Source of the DNA: an uncultured Halomicronema sp.
Lineage (GTDB): Bacteria; Cyanobacteriota; Cyanobacteriia; Phormidesmidales; Phormidesmidaceae
Direction: 5' to 3'
Length of the DNA: 64,000 nucleotides
Assembly (NCBI GenBank): GCA_937899725.1
Contig: CALCCA010000075.1
Location: 20,477 to 84,476, forward strand
Shown piece by piece: positions 35,215 through 44,518 of the stretch. Numbering within the stretch: the stretch's first letter is position 1; the number at the start of each line of letters is the position of its first letter. Made by a program: the position numbers and the translations under genes. A model generated the notes under the pieces. It searched no databases. It was not told the origin of the DNA and saw only the letters and a program-made list of their open reading frames with translations.

Positions 35215-36408
35215 ATGACTGAGTCAGCAAAACGGATTTGTATACTAGGCGGCGGTTTCGGCGGGCTTTACACCGCCCTACGGCTGAATTCGCTCCCGCA
35301 GAATGTCAGCGAGCCGACTGAAATTGTGCTGATCGACCAGCGCGATCGCTTCCTTTTTTCGCCCTTACTCTACGAACTGGTGACCGGCGAGTTGGCCACC
35401 TGGGAAATCGCGCCGCCCTATGCCGAACTGCTGGCGGGCACGCAGATTCGCTTTGTGCAAACCAGCGTCGAGAGCGCGGATTTGGCGGCTCAACAGGTGC
35501 AGTTGGGCACCGGCGAAACGCTCGCCTATGATCGCCTGGTGCTGGCGCTGGGGGGCGAAACCCCGATGGATATGGTGTCAGGCGCGGCTGAGCATGCCAT
35601 TCCCTTTCGCACGGTGGAAGATGCCCATCGTCTGCAGGAGCGACTGCGGGAACTCGAAACTTCCGAAGTGGACAAAGTTCGCGTGGCGGTGATTGGCGGC
35701 GGCTACAGCGGCGTCGAGCTGGCCTGCAAAGTGGCGGATCGTCTGGGCGATCGCGGGCGGGTGCGGCTGGTAGAACGCGCCGATGACATTCTGTTGACCT
35801 CCGCTGAGTTCAACCGCAAGGCGGCGCGAGATGCGCTGTCAGAGCGGGGGATCTGGCTGGATCTGGAAACCTCGGTGGAGGCTATCACTGCCGATACCCT
35901 GACGCTCAACTACCGCGAACAGGCCGATGAGCTGCCGGTGGATATTGTTCTCTGGACGGTGGGAACGCGGGTGGTGCCGCTATTACAGTCGCTGGATTTG
36001 CCGCGCAACGAGCGTCAGCAGATTCAAGTCGAGCCCTCTTTACAGGTGGTGGGGCATCCCGAGATTTTTGCTCTGGGGGATCTGGCCGATTGCAAAGACG
36101 CCTCGGGTCAGCAGGTGCCGAATACGGCTCAGTCCGCTCTGCAGCAAGCTGACTACGTCGGCTGGAATCTCTGGGCCTCCCTCAGCGATCGCCCGTTGCT
36201 GCCCTTCCGCTATCAGCACTTGGGCGAAATGATGACCCTGGGCATCGAAAACGCTACACTAAGCGGCCTAGGCTTGCGATTAGAAGGGCCGCTGGCCCAT
36301 GTGGCCCGCCGGTTGACCTATCTGTATCGCATGCCAACGGTAAATCATCAAATTCGCGTGGGCCTGAACTGGATTCAGCAACCCCTGCGCGACCTGTTGT
36401 CTGTGTAG
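35215..36408 (+). CDS. ndbB: NdbB/NDC1-type NAD(P)H:quinone oxidoreductase (demethylphylloquinone reductase)
   Basis: A 397-aa two-dinucleotide-fold flavoprotein of the type II NADH dehydrogenase family. FAD binding: RICILGGGFGGLYTALRL. NAD(P) binding: VAVIGGGYSGVELACKVADR. Further blocks: DRFLFSPLLYELVTGEL, VDIVLWTVGTRV and IFALGDLADCKD. The match is closest to cyanobacterial NdbB, the homologue of plant NDC1, which reduces demethylphylloquinone before the last methylation of phylloquinone for photosystem I. The ATG at 35215 places the Rossmann motif at the usual distance from the N-terminus. A HAD hydrolase gene follows after 7 bases, so they share a transcript. Confidence 0.82.
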   Translation: MTESAKRICILGGGFGGLYTALRLNSLPQNVSEPTEIVLIDQRDRFLFSPLLYELVTGELATWEIAPPYAELLAGTQIRFVQTSVESADLAAQQVQLGTGETLAYDRLVLALGGETPMDMVSGAAEHAIPFRTVEDAHRLQERLRELETSEVDKVRVAVIGGGYSGVELACKVADRLGDRGRVRLVERADDILLTSAEFNRKAARDALSERGIWLDLETSVEAITADTLTLNYREQADELPVDIVLWTVGTRVVPLLQSLDLPRNERQQIQVEPSLQVVGHPEIFALGDLADCKDASGQQVPNTAQSALQQADYVGWNLWASLSDRPLLPFRYQHLGEMMTLGIENATLSGLGLRLEGPLAHVARRLTYLYRMPTVNHQIRVGLNWIQQPLRDLLSV

Positions 36409-36415
36409 CGATCGC

Positions 36416-37078
36416 ATGCAAACCCCTAAAGTGATCTTTATTGACGCCGTCGGCACGTTATTTGGCGTCGTCGGTTCGGTCGGTCAAGCCTATGCTGAGG
36501 TGGCCCAGCGGCACGGTGTCGAAGCGGAGCCCCAAGCGTTGAATGATGCCTTCTTTAAGCATTTTCAGGCGGCTGACCCGATGGCGTTTCCCGGTGTGGA
36601 GACGACCCATATCCCGGCGCAAGAGTATGCCTGGTGGCAGGCGATCGCCGAAAAAACCTTCGGCGACGTGGGTATCAAAGATCAGTTCACCGATTTTGCC
36701 GCCTTTTTTGCGGACCTCTACGCCTACTTTGCTGGGGCGGATCCCTGGGTGGTCTATCCCGACGCTTACCATTCGCTAGAGCGCTGGCGGGCCAAAGACA
36801 TTGAGCTGGGCATCATCTCGAATTTTGACTCGCGCATTTACACCGTTTTAGATTCGCTGGCGCTGGCTGATTTCTTCACCACCATCACCATCTCGACGGA
36901 AGTCGGCGCGGCCAAGCCGGATCCGCAGATTTTTGCCGCTGCTTTGAAAAAGCATGGTTGTGACCCCAGTGATGCCTGGCATGTGGGCGATAGTCAGACG
37001 GATGATTATGAAGGGGCGAAGGCGGCGGGGCTACGCGGCATCTGGCTGCAGCGATCGGAGGGCGTTCTGGAAAGCTAA
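36416..37078 (+). CDS. HAD-superfamily hydrolase (subfamily IA)
   Basis: A 220-aa phosphatase-like HAD protein. Motif I is FIDAVGTLFG (the second Asp is replaced by Val, as in some REG-2/HDHD3-like members). Motif II is IISNFDSR, motif III is the Lys in GAAKPDPQIF, and motif IV is HVGDSQTDDYEGAKAAG. It follows ndbB by 7 bases, suggesting an operon. The substrate is unknown. Replacement of the acid/base Asp in motif I makes ordinary phosphatase chemistry less certain. Confidence 0.85.
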   Translation: MQTPKVIFIDAVGTLFGVVGSVGQAYAEVAQRHGVEAEPQALNDAFFKHFQAADPMAFPGVETTHIPAQEYAWWQAIAEKTFGDVGIKDQFTDFAAFFADLYAYFAGADPWVVYPDAYHSLERWRAKDIELGIISNFDSRIYTVLDSLALADFFTTITISTEVGAAKPDPQIFAAALKKHGCDPSDAWHVGDSQTDDYEGAKAAGLRGIWLQRSEGVLES

Positions 37079-37167
37079 AACAACCACATAAATGGCTTAA
37101 TCAGAGCGCAGGGTATGTCGCGGCTTTAGCTCAACGCACCACTAGAGCTGAATTAGTTTAATGCCTT

Positions 37168-38805
37168 CTACACGACTTCAGTTGTTTGACCATATTTCTC
37201 AAGTCTTAAGGTTTCACGATACTCAGCAGCTTCAGCCTTAAGGGTCCAATGAACGCTATAGCCGGATTCTTCAACGATGGCCTTGATTGAAGTCACTGGA
37301 ACTCTGAAAAATTCCTTCCTAGGATTAATCTTATTCACCCGATTTTTTTCGAGCAACTCGTGAAGTTTCTTTTCCAAAGCAGGGGCATCAGAGGAAAAGA
37401 CCATTGCATGGACATCAAATCCAAATGGAACGGAGGCATCGCCTAATTCTTTTACGCGATCCATAGGTTCTAATCGTCTAGTAAGACCTACTTTAAAGAC
37501 TTCTTCTCCAAAAGAACCTATATTCGAGATGATATAAACATGTCCTTGCTTGGTTTGTTGGGCCATAGACATTGCTCTTTCTCCTTTTGTATAAGCTTCT
37601 TCTAAGTTACTTCTAAGCTGTGCAATCTCAGCTTCATATTTAGAGCGTTCCTCTTCGGCTGCTGACAAAAGCTTACTTTCAGCGTCTTTCATGGCTTGTT
37701 GAATTAAACGCTCTTCTTTTTCAGCATCTTTTCGAGCCTTTTCATATTCACGCTTGGCTCTCTCTTCTTCTCTTATTTGTTCTTTAATACGTCGTTGTTC
37801 TTCTCGATCCTCTTGTTTTATTTTTTGAGCAATGGTAGCCCATTTAAGCTGTTCCAATGTGGCATCCAAATAGGCTTTGCTGATATGCGCATCACGAAAT
37901 GCTTTTCCATTATGATTTACAATGTTGTAAACATCTATAATCTGCTCTTCTAACTTGTCGTGATTGTGAGGCTTCACTTGAGACATAATGCTATCAACTT
38001 TTCCATTGAATGCATCGAGAACAAATTCAATAGCTGTCCTCCTTCGATAATCTTCCACATAACTACAATCTGCTGCTTGGTTGTTTGTTAGCAAAGACTT
38101 TATAAGTGTTTTTGTTTGAGAAAGCTTTTGACCTGCTTCTTTGAAATCGTATTCCTCCATTAAATTTTCTATAATTGGCCGGTTAGGAGATAAGTACTCG
38201 TCACCGTATCCCTTGATAAGATTTCGCATGGCCTTTTCTACTGCTTCAAATTGTTCGGCATTCTCCTTCGCATCTAAGGCTGAGCCTGCAATCTCTTCAG
38301 CTCTTATTTTTGCCGTTTTTTCTATTTCATAGGCTAGCTCATGTGCTTCAGAAAGCTTGTCTTCTGCTTTGGCATATATTTCTTTCGCTTTGTCTCTCAC
38401 TTTTGAAATTTCAGATTTAGAGAAAATCTTGGATTCTGCTAATTCAGCTTCCGCCTGTTCTTGTATTTTCTCTGCTTTCTTTCTGGCCTTATCAATTTCA
38501 AGTTGACTTAGTGAAGTAGCTTCGCTTAACTTTGATTGATACTCAGCTTGTATAGAAGACTTCAGCTTCAAAGCTTCTGCTTTAATACGATTAGCTTCGT
38601 CTTCAATGTTGACAATATGTTGATATTTTACTAGCCTCTCTAGAGCATTCTTTTGATTAGAAATTTGCTTCTCTATAGATTCTTTATATGCTGAAAATCG
38701 TTTTTCTAATTCTCTGAAATTTCCTATCGACAAACCCAACTTATTGCGTAATATAAAAACATAGATAGACAGTGAAACTAATGCAACAAAAAGTAAATAA
38801 GCCAT
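37168..38805 (-). CDS. membrane-anchored coiled-coil protein with T5orf172 (GIY-YIG-like) domain
   Basis: A 545-aa protein. One membrane helix at the N-terminus (AYLLFVALVSLSIYVFIL), a long coiled coil (about residues 25-180), a DUF4041-like helical region (about 180-330), a second charged coiled coil (about 335-430) and a C-terminal T5orf172 domain (about 435-530: GHVYIISNIGSFGEEVFKVG, LTRRLEPMDRVKELG, ALEKKLHELLE). T5orf172 is related to GIY-YIG nucleases; the VYIIS...FKVG pattern holds the two signature blocks. Similar DUF4041/T5orf172 proteins occur on phages and mobile islands, and some are suspected in defence. The gene is AT-rich. AGGTAA before the ATG at 38805 favours this start over a TTG at 38853. 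Confidence 0.78.
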   Translation of the reverse strand: MAYLLFVALVSLSIYVFILRNKLGLSIGNFRELEKRFSAYKESIEKQISNQKNALERLVKYQHIVNIEDEANRIKAEALKLKSSIQAEYQSKLSEATSLSQLEIDKARKKAEKIQEQAEAELAESKIFSKSEISKVRDKAKEIYAKAEDKLSEAHELAYEIEKTAKIRAEEIAGSALDAKENAEQFEAVEKAMRNLIKGYGDEYLSPNRPIIENLMEEYDFKEAGQKLSQTKTLIKSLLTNNQAADCSYVEDYRRRTAIEFVLDAFNGKVDSIMSQVKPHNHDKLEEQIIDVYNIVNHNGKAFRDAHISKAYLDATLEQLKWATIAQKIKQEDREEQRRIKEQIREEERAKREYEKARKDAEKEERLIQQAMKDAESKLLSAAEEERSKYEAEIAQLRSNLEEAYTKGERAMSMAQQTKQGHVYIISNIGSFGEEVFKVGLTRRLEPMDRVKELGDASVPFGFDVHAMVFSSDAPALEKKLHELLEKNRVNKINPRKEFFRVPVTSIKAIVEESGYSVHWTLKAEAAEYRETLRLEKYGQTTEVV

Positions 38806-39104
38806 ATCTTTACCTGAAGACTTTCCAGCAACTGCCTCAAGCAAGTTAGACAATGCCTAATTCTGCTTTCGGTCGATATCTAGCTTATTCAGAATTCCCC
38901 AGAAAAACTTCATGAGGACATTAATTAGTGGCTGCTTAACAATATAAGTGAGTGGCAAAGATGAGATGACTACCTGAATAGTTGCTCTATGCCGCAACTT
39001 ATACATTTAGGTCGGTAGATAAATCTGGGAAGCAGCAAGAGCTTCGGGCACTCACGGGAGGCGCAGTGCTTGCAAAAAGGACTTAGTTTCCAGATTGGAG
39101 ACCA

Positions 39105-42100
39105 TTACAGACCATTGCCAATCAAAATGAACGGTGCCCAGTAGTAGGGATGGGTGAGCTGGGCACCCGCGCGCAATTGTTCGCCGCCGGGAGTATTCAC
39201 CACACCTAGCCCGCCGCGATCGCCCCCCAAGGTCTCAAAATCACCCGTCAGCATCGCCAACTGCGCCTGCCGTAGCGCTTCTGCCTTGCTCAGTCCCGTT
39301 TCTAACGCACTGTAAAAGGCCGACATCAACGCCTGTGTGCCGCCATCATCCACCACCCACAGCGACGCCACTACCGCTTTGGCCCCGCGCCGCTGAAACT
39401 GATACCCCAGGCCCAAAATCTGCTCACCGCTGTTGTCGTAGCCGCCGAGCCCGGTTTCGCAGGCGCTCAACACCACCAGGTCGATATTGGCCAGCGACAG
39501 ATCTTCAATGCCTTTGAGCGTCAGCGTGTCGCCATTGCCAAAGAGAATAAACGACGCCTCCGGATCGCCGGGGACAAAATCGGCATGGGTGGCAAAATGC
39601 AGCACGTTCGCGCCCCCCAATTCCGCCTCAATAGTGGCGCGATCGAAGCCGTCATTAAAGAGGGGCGTGATGTTGCCGAGCATGTCAGCCAGTTGTTCCA
39701 CCTCTTGACCGGCAAACCAGAGCCCCCGGTAGTTTTGCCCCCGCACCGAATAGGCCACTGACTGATCGGCAAAGGCCCCCGCCAAGACGCGCGGGGTGGC
39801 CTGCGGGGCGGTATCAATCTCCGTCAGCGATTCGGCAGTGATGTTGTTGACGCGAAACCGTTCGACCAGCCAGCGATCGCCATCATGCAGCGCCGCTAAG
39901 GGGACATAGCGCAAGGCCCCATCCGGGGAGTAGAGAATCGTGTCTACCCCAGCGGCGGCGAGATCCGCTTCAAGCGGTTCCACCAACCAACGATAGAGCT
40001 GTTGAGCTGGCCCCGTGGCATCGGCAGCGGGGTCGCCCAGCGCTTGGCGGAACGCTTGCACAGCGGTGTTGATATCTTCGCGACCCACCCCTTCAACCGT
40101 CCGGTGAATCGGTTCTTGATCGGGGGTGGTAATGACGAGTTCGAGGCGATCTTCCAGAATCAGCGGATAAAACAGCACCGCATCTAAGTTGGCCAGATTA
40201 TCCCGCAGGCCCGATAACGCTTCGAGCGAGAGAGATTGGCGTAGCTCTTGGCGGCTGAGCTGATCCAGCGCCGACTGCACGACGTCGCTGTCCACAAAAG
40301 CATTGAACTGTTGGGTGAGTTCTTTTTGCAGTTCGGTCAGCTGCAGCCGTCGGGCTTCTTCTTCGGGGGTGATGCCGCCTGCGGTTTTCAAGACATTCAG
40401 CTCAACGAGTTCGCGGCCCAGGGTAATGGCATCGGCCTGCAAGTCTTGGTAGCGGGCCAAAATTTCGGCTTCTGGCTGCCAATATTCGATGCCACTGGCT
40501 GTTTGGGCATTGCCCCGCACGTTATTCAAATACTCATTCAGCTCTTGCACCTTCAGCAGATCCAGCACCCGCTGGGCCTCTAGCACGCGATCTTCTTGTA
40601 GGAGTAAATCGGCGAGGTCACGATAGCTGCTCGCGATCGAGTCCGTGTAGGAATTTTGCAGGGTCTGATCGAGCCCTTGCAGGTTGCCGCGAATCTCCTC
40701 AAACGTATTAATGGATTGCTTATAAAACAGAATCGCCAGTTCTGGCCGGTCGGTATTTTCAAAGGCCCAGCCCAAATTAGAGAGTGACGTGGCCTTACCG
40801 ACGGGATCACCAATCTGTTCTCGAACCACCAACGACTGCTCTAAGTACGAAATCGCCTGATCAAACCGTTCTAGATTTAAGTTGAGCACCCCTAAATTAT
40901 TCAGCGAGGTGGCCTCTAATTTGGGCGAGCCCAGGCGTCGATTAATGACTAAGCTTTGCTCATAGGCCGATAGCGCTTGGTCGTACTGGCTCAAATTGTC
41001 GTGGGCTAAGCCCAAATTCAGTAAAAAAGCGGCTTCTGAAGCGGCCAGCTCTAAGCCTTGAATGATCTCTAAGGCTTGTTCAAAGATCGCCAGGGCCTGA
41101 GCATCTTCTTCCATCTGTAAATAGACGATGCCCATGCCGTTCAGCGCATCCGCCTTTTGCGCCGTCGCGTCGAGGCCGACGATCGTCGTCTGCAAAAAAT
41201 GATGAATGTCGACAGCTTGCTGATAATATTCCAGCGCTTGAGGATAATCCCCCAAATTTTCATAGGTGCTGCCAATACCCTGCAGGGCCGATGCCTCAAA
41301 AAACATCAGTCCTAGATCGGGTTCAGCCGTCTGATAGTCTCGACTGAGGGCCAAGGCATTTTGACTTGACCTCAGGCTTTTTTCATACTCGCCCAAAATG
41401 TTGTAAACAATGCTGCTGTTATTTAAAACAGCGATCTGCGTGTTGAAATTGCCCTCTATTTCTGCCTGGTCAAAGGCTCGTTGATAATAGTCTAAGCTGG
41501 TTTCATACTCATCTAAATCGCTATAGACGTTGGCAATTTCGCCCAAGATTAAAGACTCTTCCAGCGTCTGCATCGAGTCCTCAACTTGCTGGGCTAATAC
41601 GAGCGCTGCTTGAAATGTTGTGAGCGCTTCTGCGAAGTAGCCTTTGGTGCGCTGCAGTTGGCCGATACCGACTCGGGCGGTCAGTTCTCTATCGGGGTCG
41701 GTTAATTCCTGGCTCAGCGTGATCGTCTCTTCAAAGGCGGCGAGGCTGGCTTCATACCGGCCTACTTCGCCCAACAAGATGGCGAGACTGTTTAATTCAG
41801 TCATGAAGTAGGGCGAAGGGGGCAGTTCTCGCAGGGCCGCGATCGCTTGTTCTGTATAAAACAGTTCGTTGAGCTTATCGCCTTGTTGGTAATAAACGTC
41901 TGAAATGCCACTCGACGAGACCGCTCGACCAATGAACTTGGCCTCTTGCATTTCGGGGATCTCTGGCAGTGCGTCAAACGTAGCGATCGCCGTTTCATGG
42001 GCCGCGATCGCCGCCTCATAATTCTGGATTTGCGAATGCCCTAAACCGACGAAATACCATCCGTACCCTAATACAGACGAACTCCCTGGACCTTGATCAC

Positions 42101-43061
42101 TGTCAACAAATTGTTTGAAATAGTCGAGCCCCGTTTCGTATTGACCTTGTTCGTAGTAGGCGATGCCGATCAGATAGAGCGCCCCGGCTGCTTCCGACTG
42201 ATCACCGATTTCCCGATAGAGACCTAAAGCTTGCTCGTAAGCGGCGATCGCCTCGGCATAATTGCCCTGTTCAACGAAGTGCTCACCCTGCGTAATTAGC
42301 TGACCGGCAGCCGAGGCTTGAATATTGTGATTGTCAGCCTGGGTGGGAATAATGCTGAGCTGATAATTGCCCCCCTCGCCCTCATACAGGGCATTGGCTA
42401 ATACCTGATACCTGCTGGTTTCGGGCAACACCAGCACAATCGCTGAATTTGTATCAGCGTTATTAATATCGTCGTTAGTAAACAGGTTTTCGCCCGCACT
42501 ATTTTGCAGAATCAAGTAGGTATCAAAATCGGCGCTGGTCAAGGTGAGCACAACGGCTTGTCCGGCTTCACCCTCAAAGGTGTAGCGGTCGTATAGCGTG
42601 TTGTCATTAAGAAGCTCGTCCCCCTTTTCCAGACGGCCCGCCACGTCGAGAATGACGTCGCCATCGTCGGTCGTCTGCTTCGTTTGGGCGGCGGGCAGCG
42701 GCGCTGCCACCGTCACCGGTAGGGTCTTGGTTAGAACGGACTCTTTGTGTCGGCTGGCCTTGATCAGATCCAGCGCGTCTCGGCGCGATCGCAAACGAAC
42801 GGCCTCTGCCTGGCTCAGGTCGCTGACCCAATTCGGCTGCTGACCCCAGTGACGGGTCCCCAAACTTGAAGTCGGATAGCCCGCATGAGATGCCTCTGGC
42901 CCGCTCGGTGAGGTCTGGGGATGAGCGGTTGCAATATTATGAAAGGCTCTAGGCGATCGCTCACGCTCCGCTAAACCTTGAGCCACAGTCGGTCGCGGGC
43001 TAGCCGGAATAGCCACAGCAGCGGCAGTCAGCAAACTCAGCCACTTGATCAATAGAGACAT
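39105..43061 (-). CDS. secreted PPC-TPR-CHAT protease-like protein
   Basis: A 1318-aa protein. A signal peptide (LLTAAAVAIPASPRPTVAQ) precedes a bacterial pre-peptidase C-terminal domain (about residues 135-245; GDELLNDNTLYDRYTF, GQAVVLTLTSADFDTYLIL). A long array of tetratricopeptide repeats follows (about 265-800, more than twelve units), then a helical linker and a CHAT domain (about 1030-1318). The caspase-like dyad is intact: His in LHFATHADF and Cys in VVLSACETGLGG. CHAT-TPR proteins are common in filamentous cyanobacteria, and some CHAT proteases act in programmed cell death and defence. Export and substrate are not known. The start chosen is the ATG opening the signal peptide. Confidence 0.88.
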   Translation of the reverse strand: MSLLIKWLSLLTAAAVAIPASPRPTVAQGLAERERSPRAFHNIATAHPQTSPSGPEASHAGYPTSSLGTRHWGQQPNWVSDLSQAEAVRLRSRRDALDLIKASRHKESVLTKTLPVTVAAPLPAAQTKQTTDDGDVILDVAGRLEKGDELLNDNTLYDRYTFEGEAGQAVVLTLTSADFDTYLILQNSAGENLFTNDDINNADTNSAIVLVLPETSRYQVLANALYEGEGGNYQLSIIPTQADNHNIQASAAGQLITQGEHFVEQGNYAEAIAAYEQALGLYREIGDQSEAAGALYLIGIAYYEQGQYETGLDYFKQFVDSDQGPGSSSVLGYGWYFVGLGHSQIQNYEAAIAAHETAIATFDALPEIPEMQEAKFIGRAVSSSGISDVYYQQGDKLNELFYTEQAIAALRELPPSPYFMTELNSLAILLGEVGRYEASLAAFEETITLSQELTDPDRELTARVGIGQLQRTKGYFAEALTTFQAALVLAQQVEDSMQTLEESLILGEIANVYSDLDEYETSLDYYQRAFDQAEIEGNFNTQIAVLNNSSIVYNILGEYEKSLRSSQNALALSRDYQTAEPDLGLMFFEASALQGIGSTYENLGDYPQALEYYQQAVDIHHFLQTTIVGLDATAQKADALNGMGIVYLQMEEDAQALAIFEQALEIIQGLELAASEAAFLLNLGLAHDNLSQYDQALSAYEQSLVINRRLGSPKLEATSLNNLGVLNLNLERFDQAISYLEQSLVVREQIGDPVGKATSLSNLGWAFENTDRPELAILFYKQSINTFEEIRGNLQGLDQTLQNSYTDSIASSYRDLADLLLQEDRVLEAQRVLDLLKVQELNEYLNNVRGNAQTASGIEYWQPEAEILARYQDLQADAITLGRELVELNVLKTAGGITPEEEARRLQLTELQKELTQQFNAFVDSDVVQSALDQLSRQELRQSLSLEALSGLRDNLANLDAVLFYPLILEDRLELVITTPDQEPIHRTVEGVGREDINTAVQAFRQALGDPAADATGPAQQLYRWLVEPLEADLAAAGVDTILYSPDGALRYVPLAALHDGDRWLVERFRVNNITAESLTEIDTAPQATPRVLAGAFADQSVAYSVRGQNYRGLWFAGQEVEQLADMLGNITPLFNDGFDRATIEAELGGANVLHFATHADFVPGDPEASFILFGNGDTLTLKGIEDLSLANIDLVVLSACETGLGGYDNSGEQILGLGYQFQRRGAKAVVASLWVVDDGGTQALMSAFYSALETGLSKAEALRQAQLAMLTGDFETLGGDRGGLGVVNTPGGEQLRAGAQLTHPYYWAPFILIGNGL

Positions 43062-43411
43062 CTTACTTGGGGTAAAACTGACACCAGCATATAACCCTGA
43101 TTCGGGTCTATTTTGGCACTTTTCTACCATCTTCGGGTTGATTGGACTCAGCCTCATCAGGAGGGCCATTGGAGTATTTTTTAACCCAACTTGGTGGGGA
43201 ATGCCGGGGTATTGCGATCTCGTCGTCACCTCAGATAGCTTGAGGCTGTCGCCTATAGCGTCAGATTCCAGCCTACTATCGCCCTGTTGATTCCAGCCCA
43301 GTTAGCGGCATGGTGATCCAACGTCATCAAGCTTTTCCCGAAACGCGATGTCTCAAGCTTGAAACTAAAAAATGCAGTCTTCACAAACCATAAGTAGACA
43401 AGGACTTGGCT
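43062..43411. other. divergent intergenic region between CHAT and LRR genes
   Basis: The stretch holds the promoters of two divergent genes for exported proteins. No clear boxes, RNA gene or repeat were recognised. AAGGA just before 43412 is the ribosome binding site of the LRR gene. Confidence 0.4.
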
Positions 43412-44272
43412 ATGAAGCGAGCGGTTTATATCGGTATCGGTTTACTGTCAATTGTGTTAACGAACATCGCCTGCACATCTTCACCGTCGCAAAACGAGGC
43501 TTCTCCCGACACTTTTGAGACCTTTGCCCAATGGTGCCAAAACCGAGCCAGCCTACCATCAGCGACCCAGCATACAGTCGAAGCAATCTTAGACGTTGTC
43601 GGAACACAGCGCTGCCGCCGGGCTGAGGCCAAGCTAACAGACTCAAGCAAGCTCGACCTCTCGAATCGCAACATTGTCGATTTGTCACCGCTGACCAGTG
43701 TGGCTCACTTGAGCAGTCTTAATCTGAGTGCCAATGAGTTGGTTGATGTGTCGCCTCTGACTGACTTGACCCAATTGAGCAGTCTCAACCTTCAACAGAA
43801 CCAAGTGACAGACCTCTCGCCCTTGACTAATTTGACGCAGTTAACCGAATTGAGTTTGGTCAGCAATCAAATTGCCGACATCTTGCCGCTGGCCGGATTA
43901 AGCAATTTAGCAGGACTCAGTATCGACAGCAATCAAATTGCCGACGTCTCACCGCTATCTGGATTGACTAATTTAACCGAGTTGAGCTTGAGAAGAAATC
44001 AAATTGTCGATGTATCGCCTTTAGCGACATTGTCTCAACTATATCTACTGCATTTGAGTAACAACAGGATTGTGGATATCGCCCCTTTAGGCAATTTAAG
44101 GCAGTTAGAATTTTTGGAACTCGAATCCAATCAAATTGTCGATGTATCGTCCTTAGCAACGCTTGACGGCCTCCTTGTCTTCAGCTTGATCGACAACCCC
44201 ATTCGCGATCGCACTTGCCCTGAGCCGTTAGGAAATGTTTGCTCTTTTGAACTGCCACCGATACCTGAATAA
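43412..44272 (+). CDS. secreted leucine-rich-repeat protein
   Basis: A 286-aa protein. A signal peptide (residues 1 to about 22) ends at a Cys (IAC, imperfect lipobox), so it may be a lipoprotein. A capping region with Cys pairs (WCQ, QRCRR) precedes about eight 22-residue leucine-rich repeats of the internalin/SDS22 type (consensus LTxLxxLxLxxNxIxDVSPL), and a C-terminal cap with two Cys (RTCPEPLGNVCSF). Such repeats bind protein partners. It is divergent from the CHAT gene. Confidence 0.85.
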   Translation: MKRAVYIGIGLLSIVLTNIACTSSPSQNEASPDTFETFAQWCQNRASLPSATQHTVEAILDVVGTQRCRRAEAKLTDSSKLDLSNRNIVDLSPLTSVAHLSSLNLSANELVDVSPLTDLTQLSSLNLQQNQVTDLSPLTNLTQLTELSLVSNQIADILPLAGLSNLAGLSIDSNQIADVSPLSGLTNLTELSLRRNQIVDVSPLATLSQLYLLHLSNNRIVDIAPLGNLRQLEFLELESNQIVDVSSLATLDGLLVFSLIDNPIRDRTCPEPLGNVCSFELPPIPE

Positions 44273-44518
44273 ACAGCATTGGTTCAGGACGATCGCTGTT
44301 TTGATGAGCGTGCTCACTGGCTTTGCAACGGCAGCTTCATTTTCGAAGACCGCCCTCATGGAACGATTCCGAGATGACCTTTGATAATGGCAAAGCCAGA
44401 TTGCCATGGTGTCGCGTACCTGCAGGCCAATCAGGGCGATCGCACGGTGAATAAAACAGGCTACGCTTGACCTCGTTGCACGGGCAGATAAGTTTTGGTT
44501 GGCGGGTTGCGGGTACTG

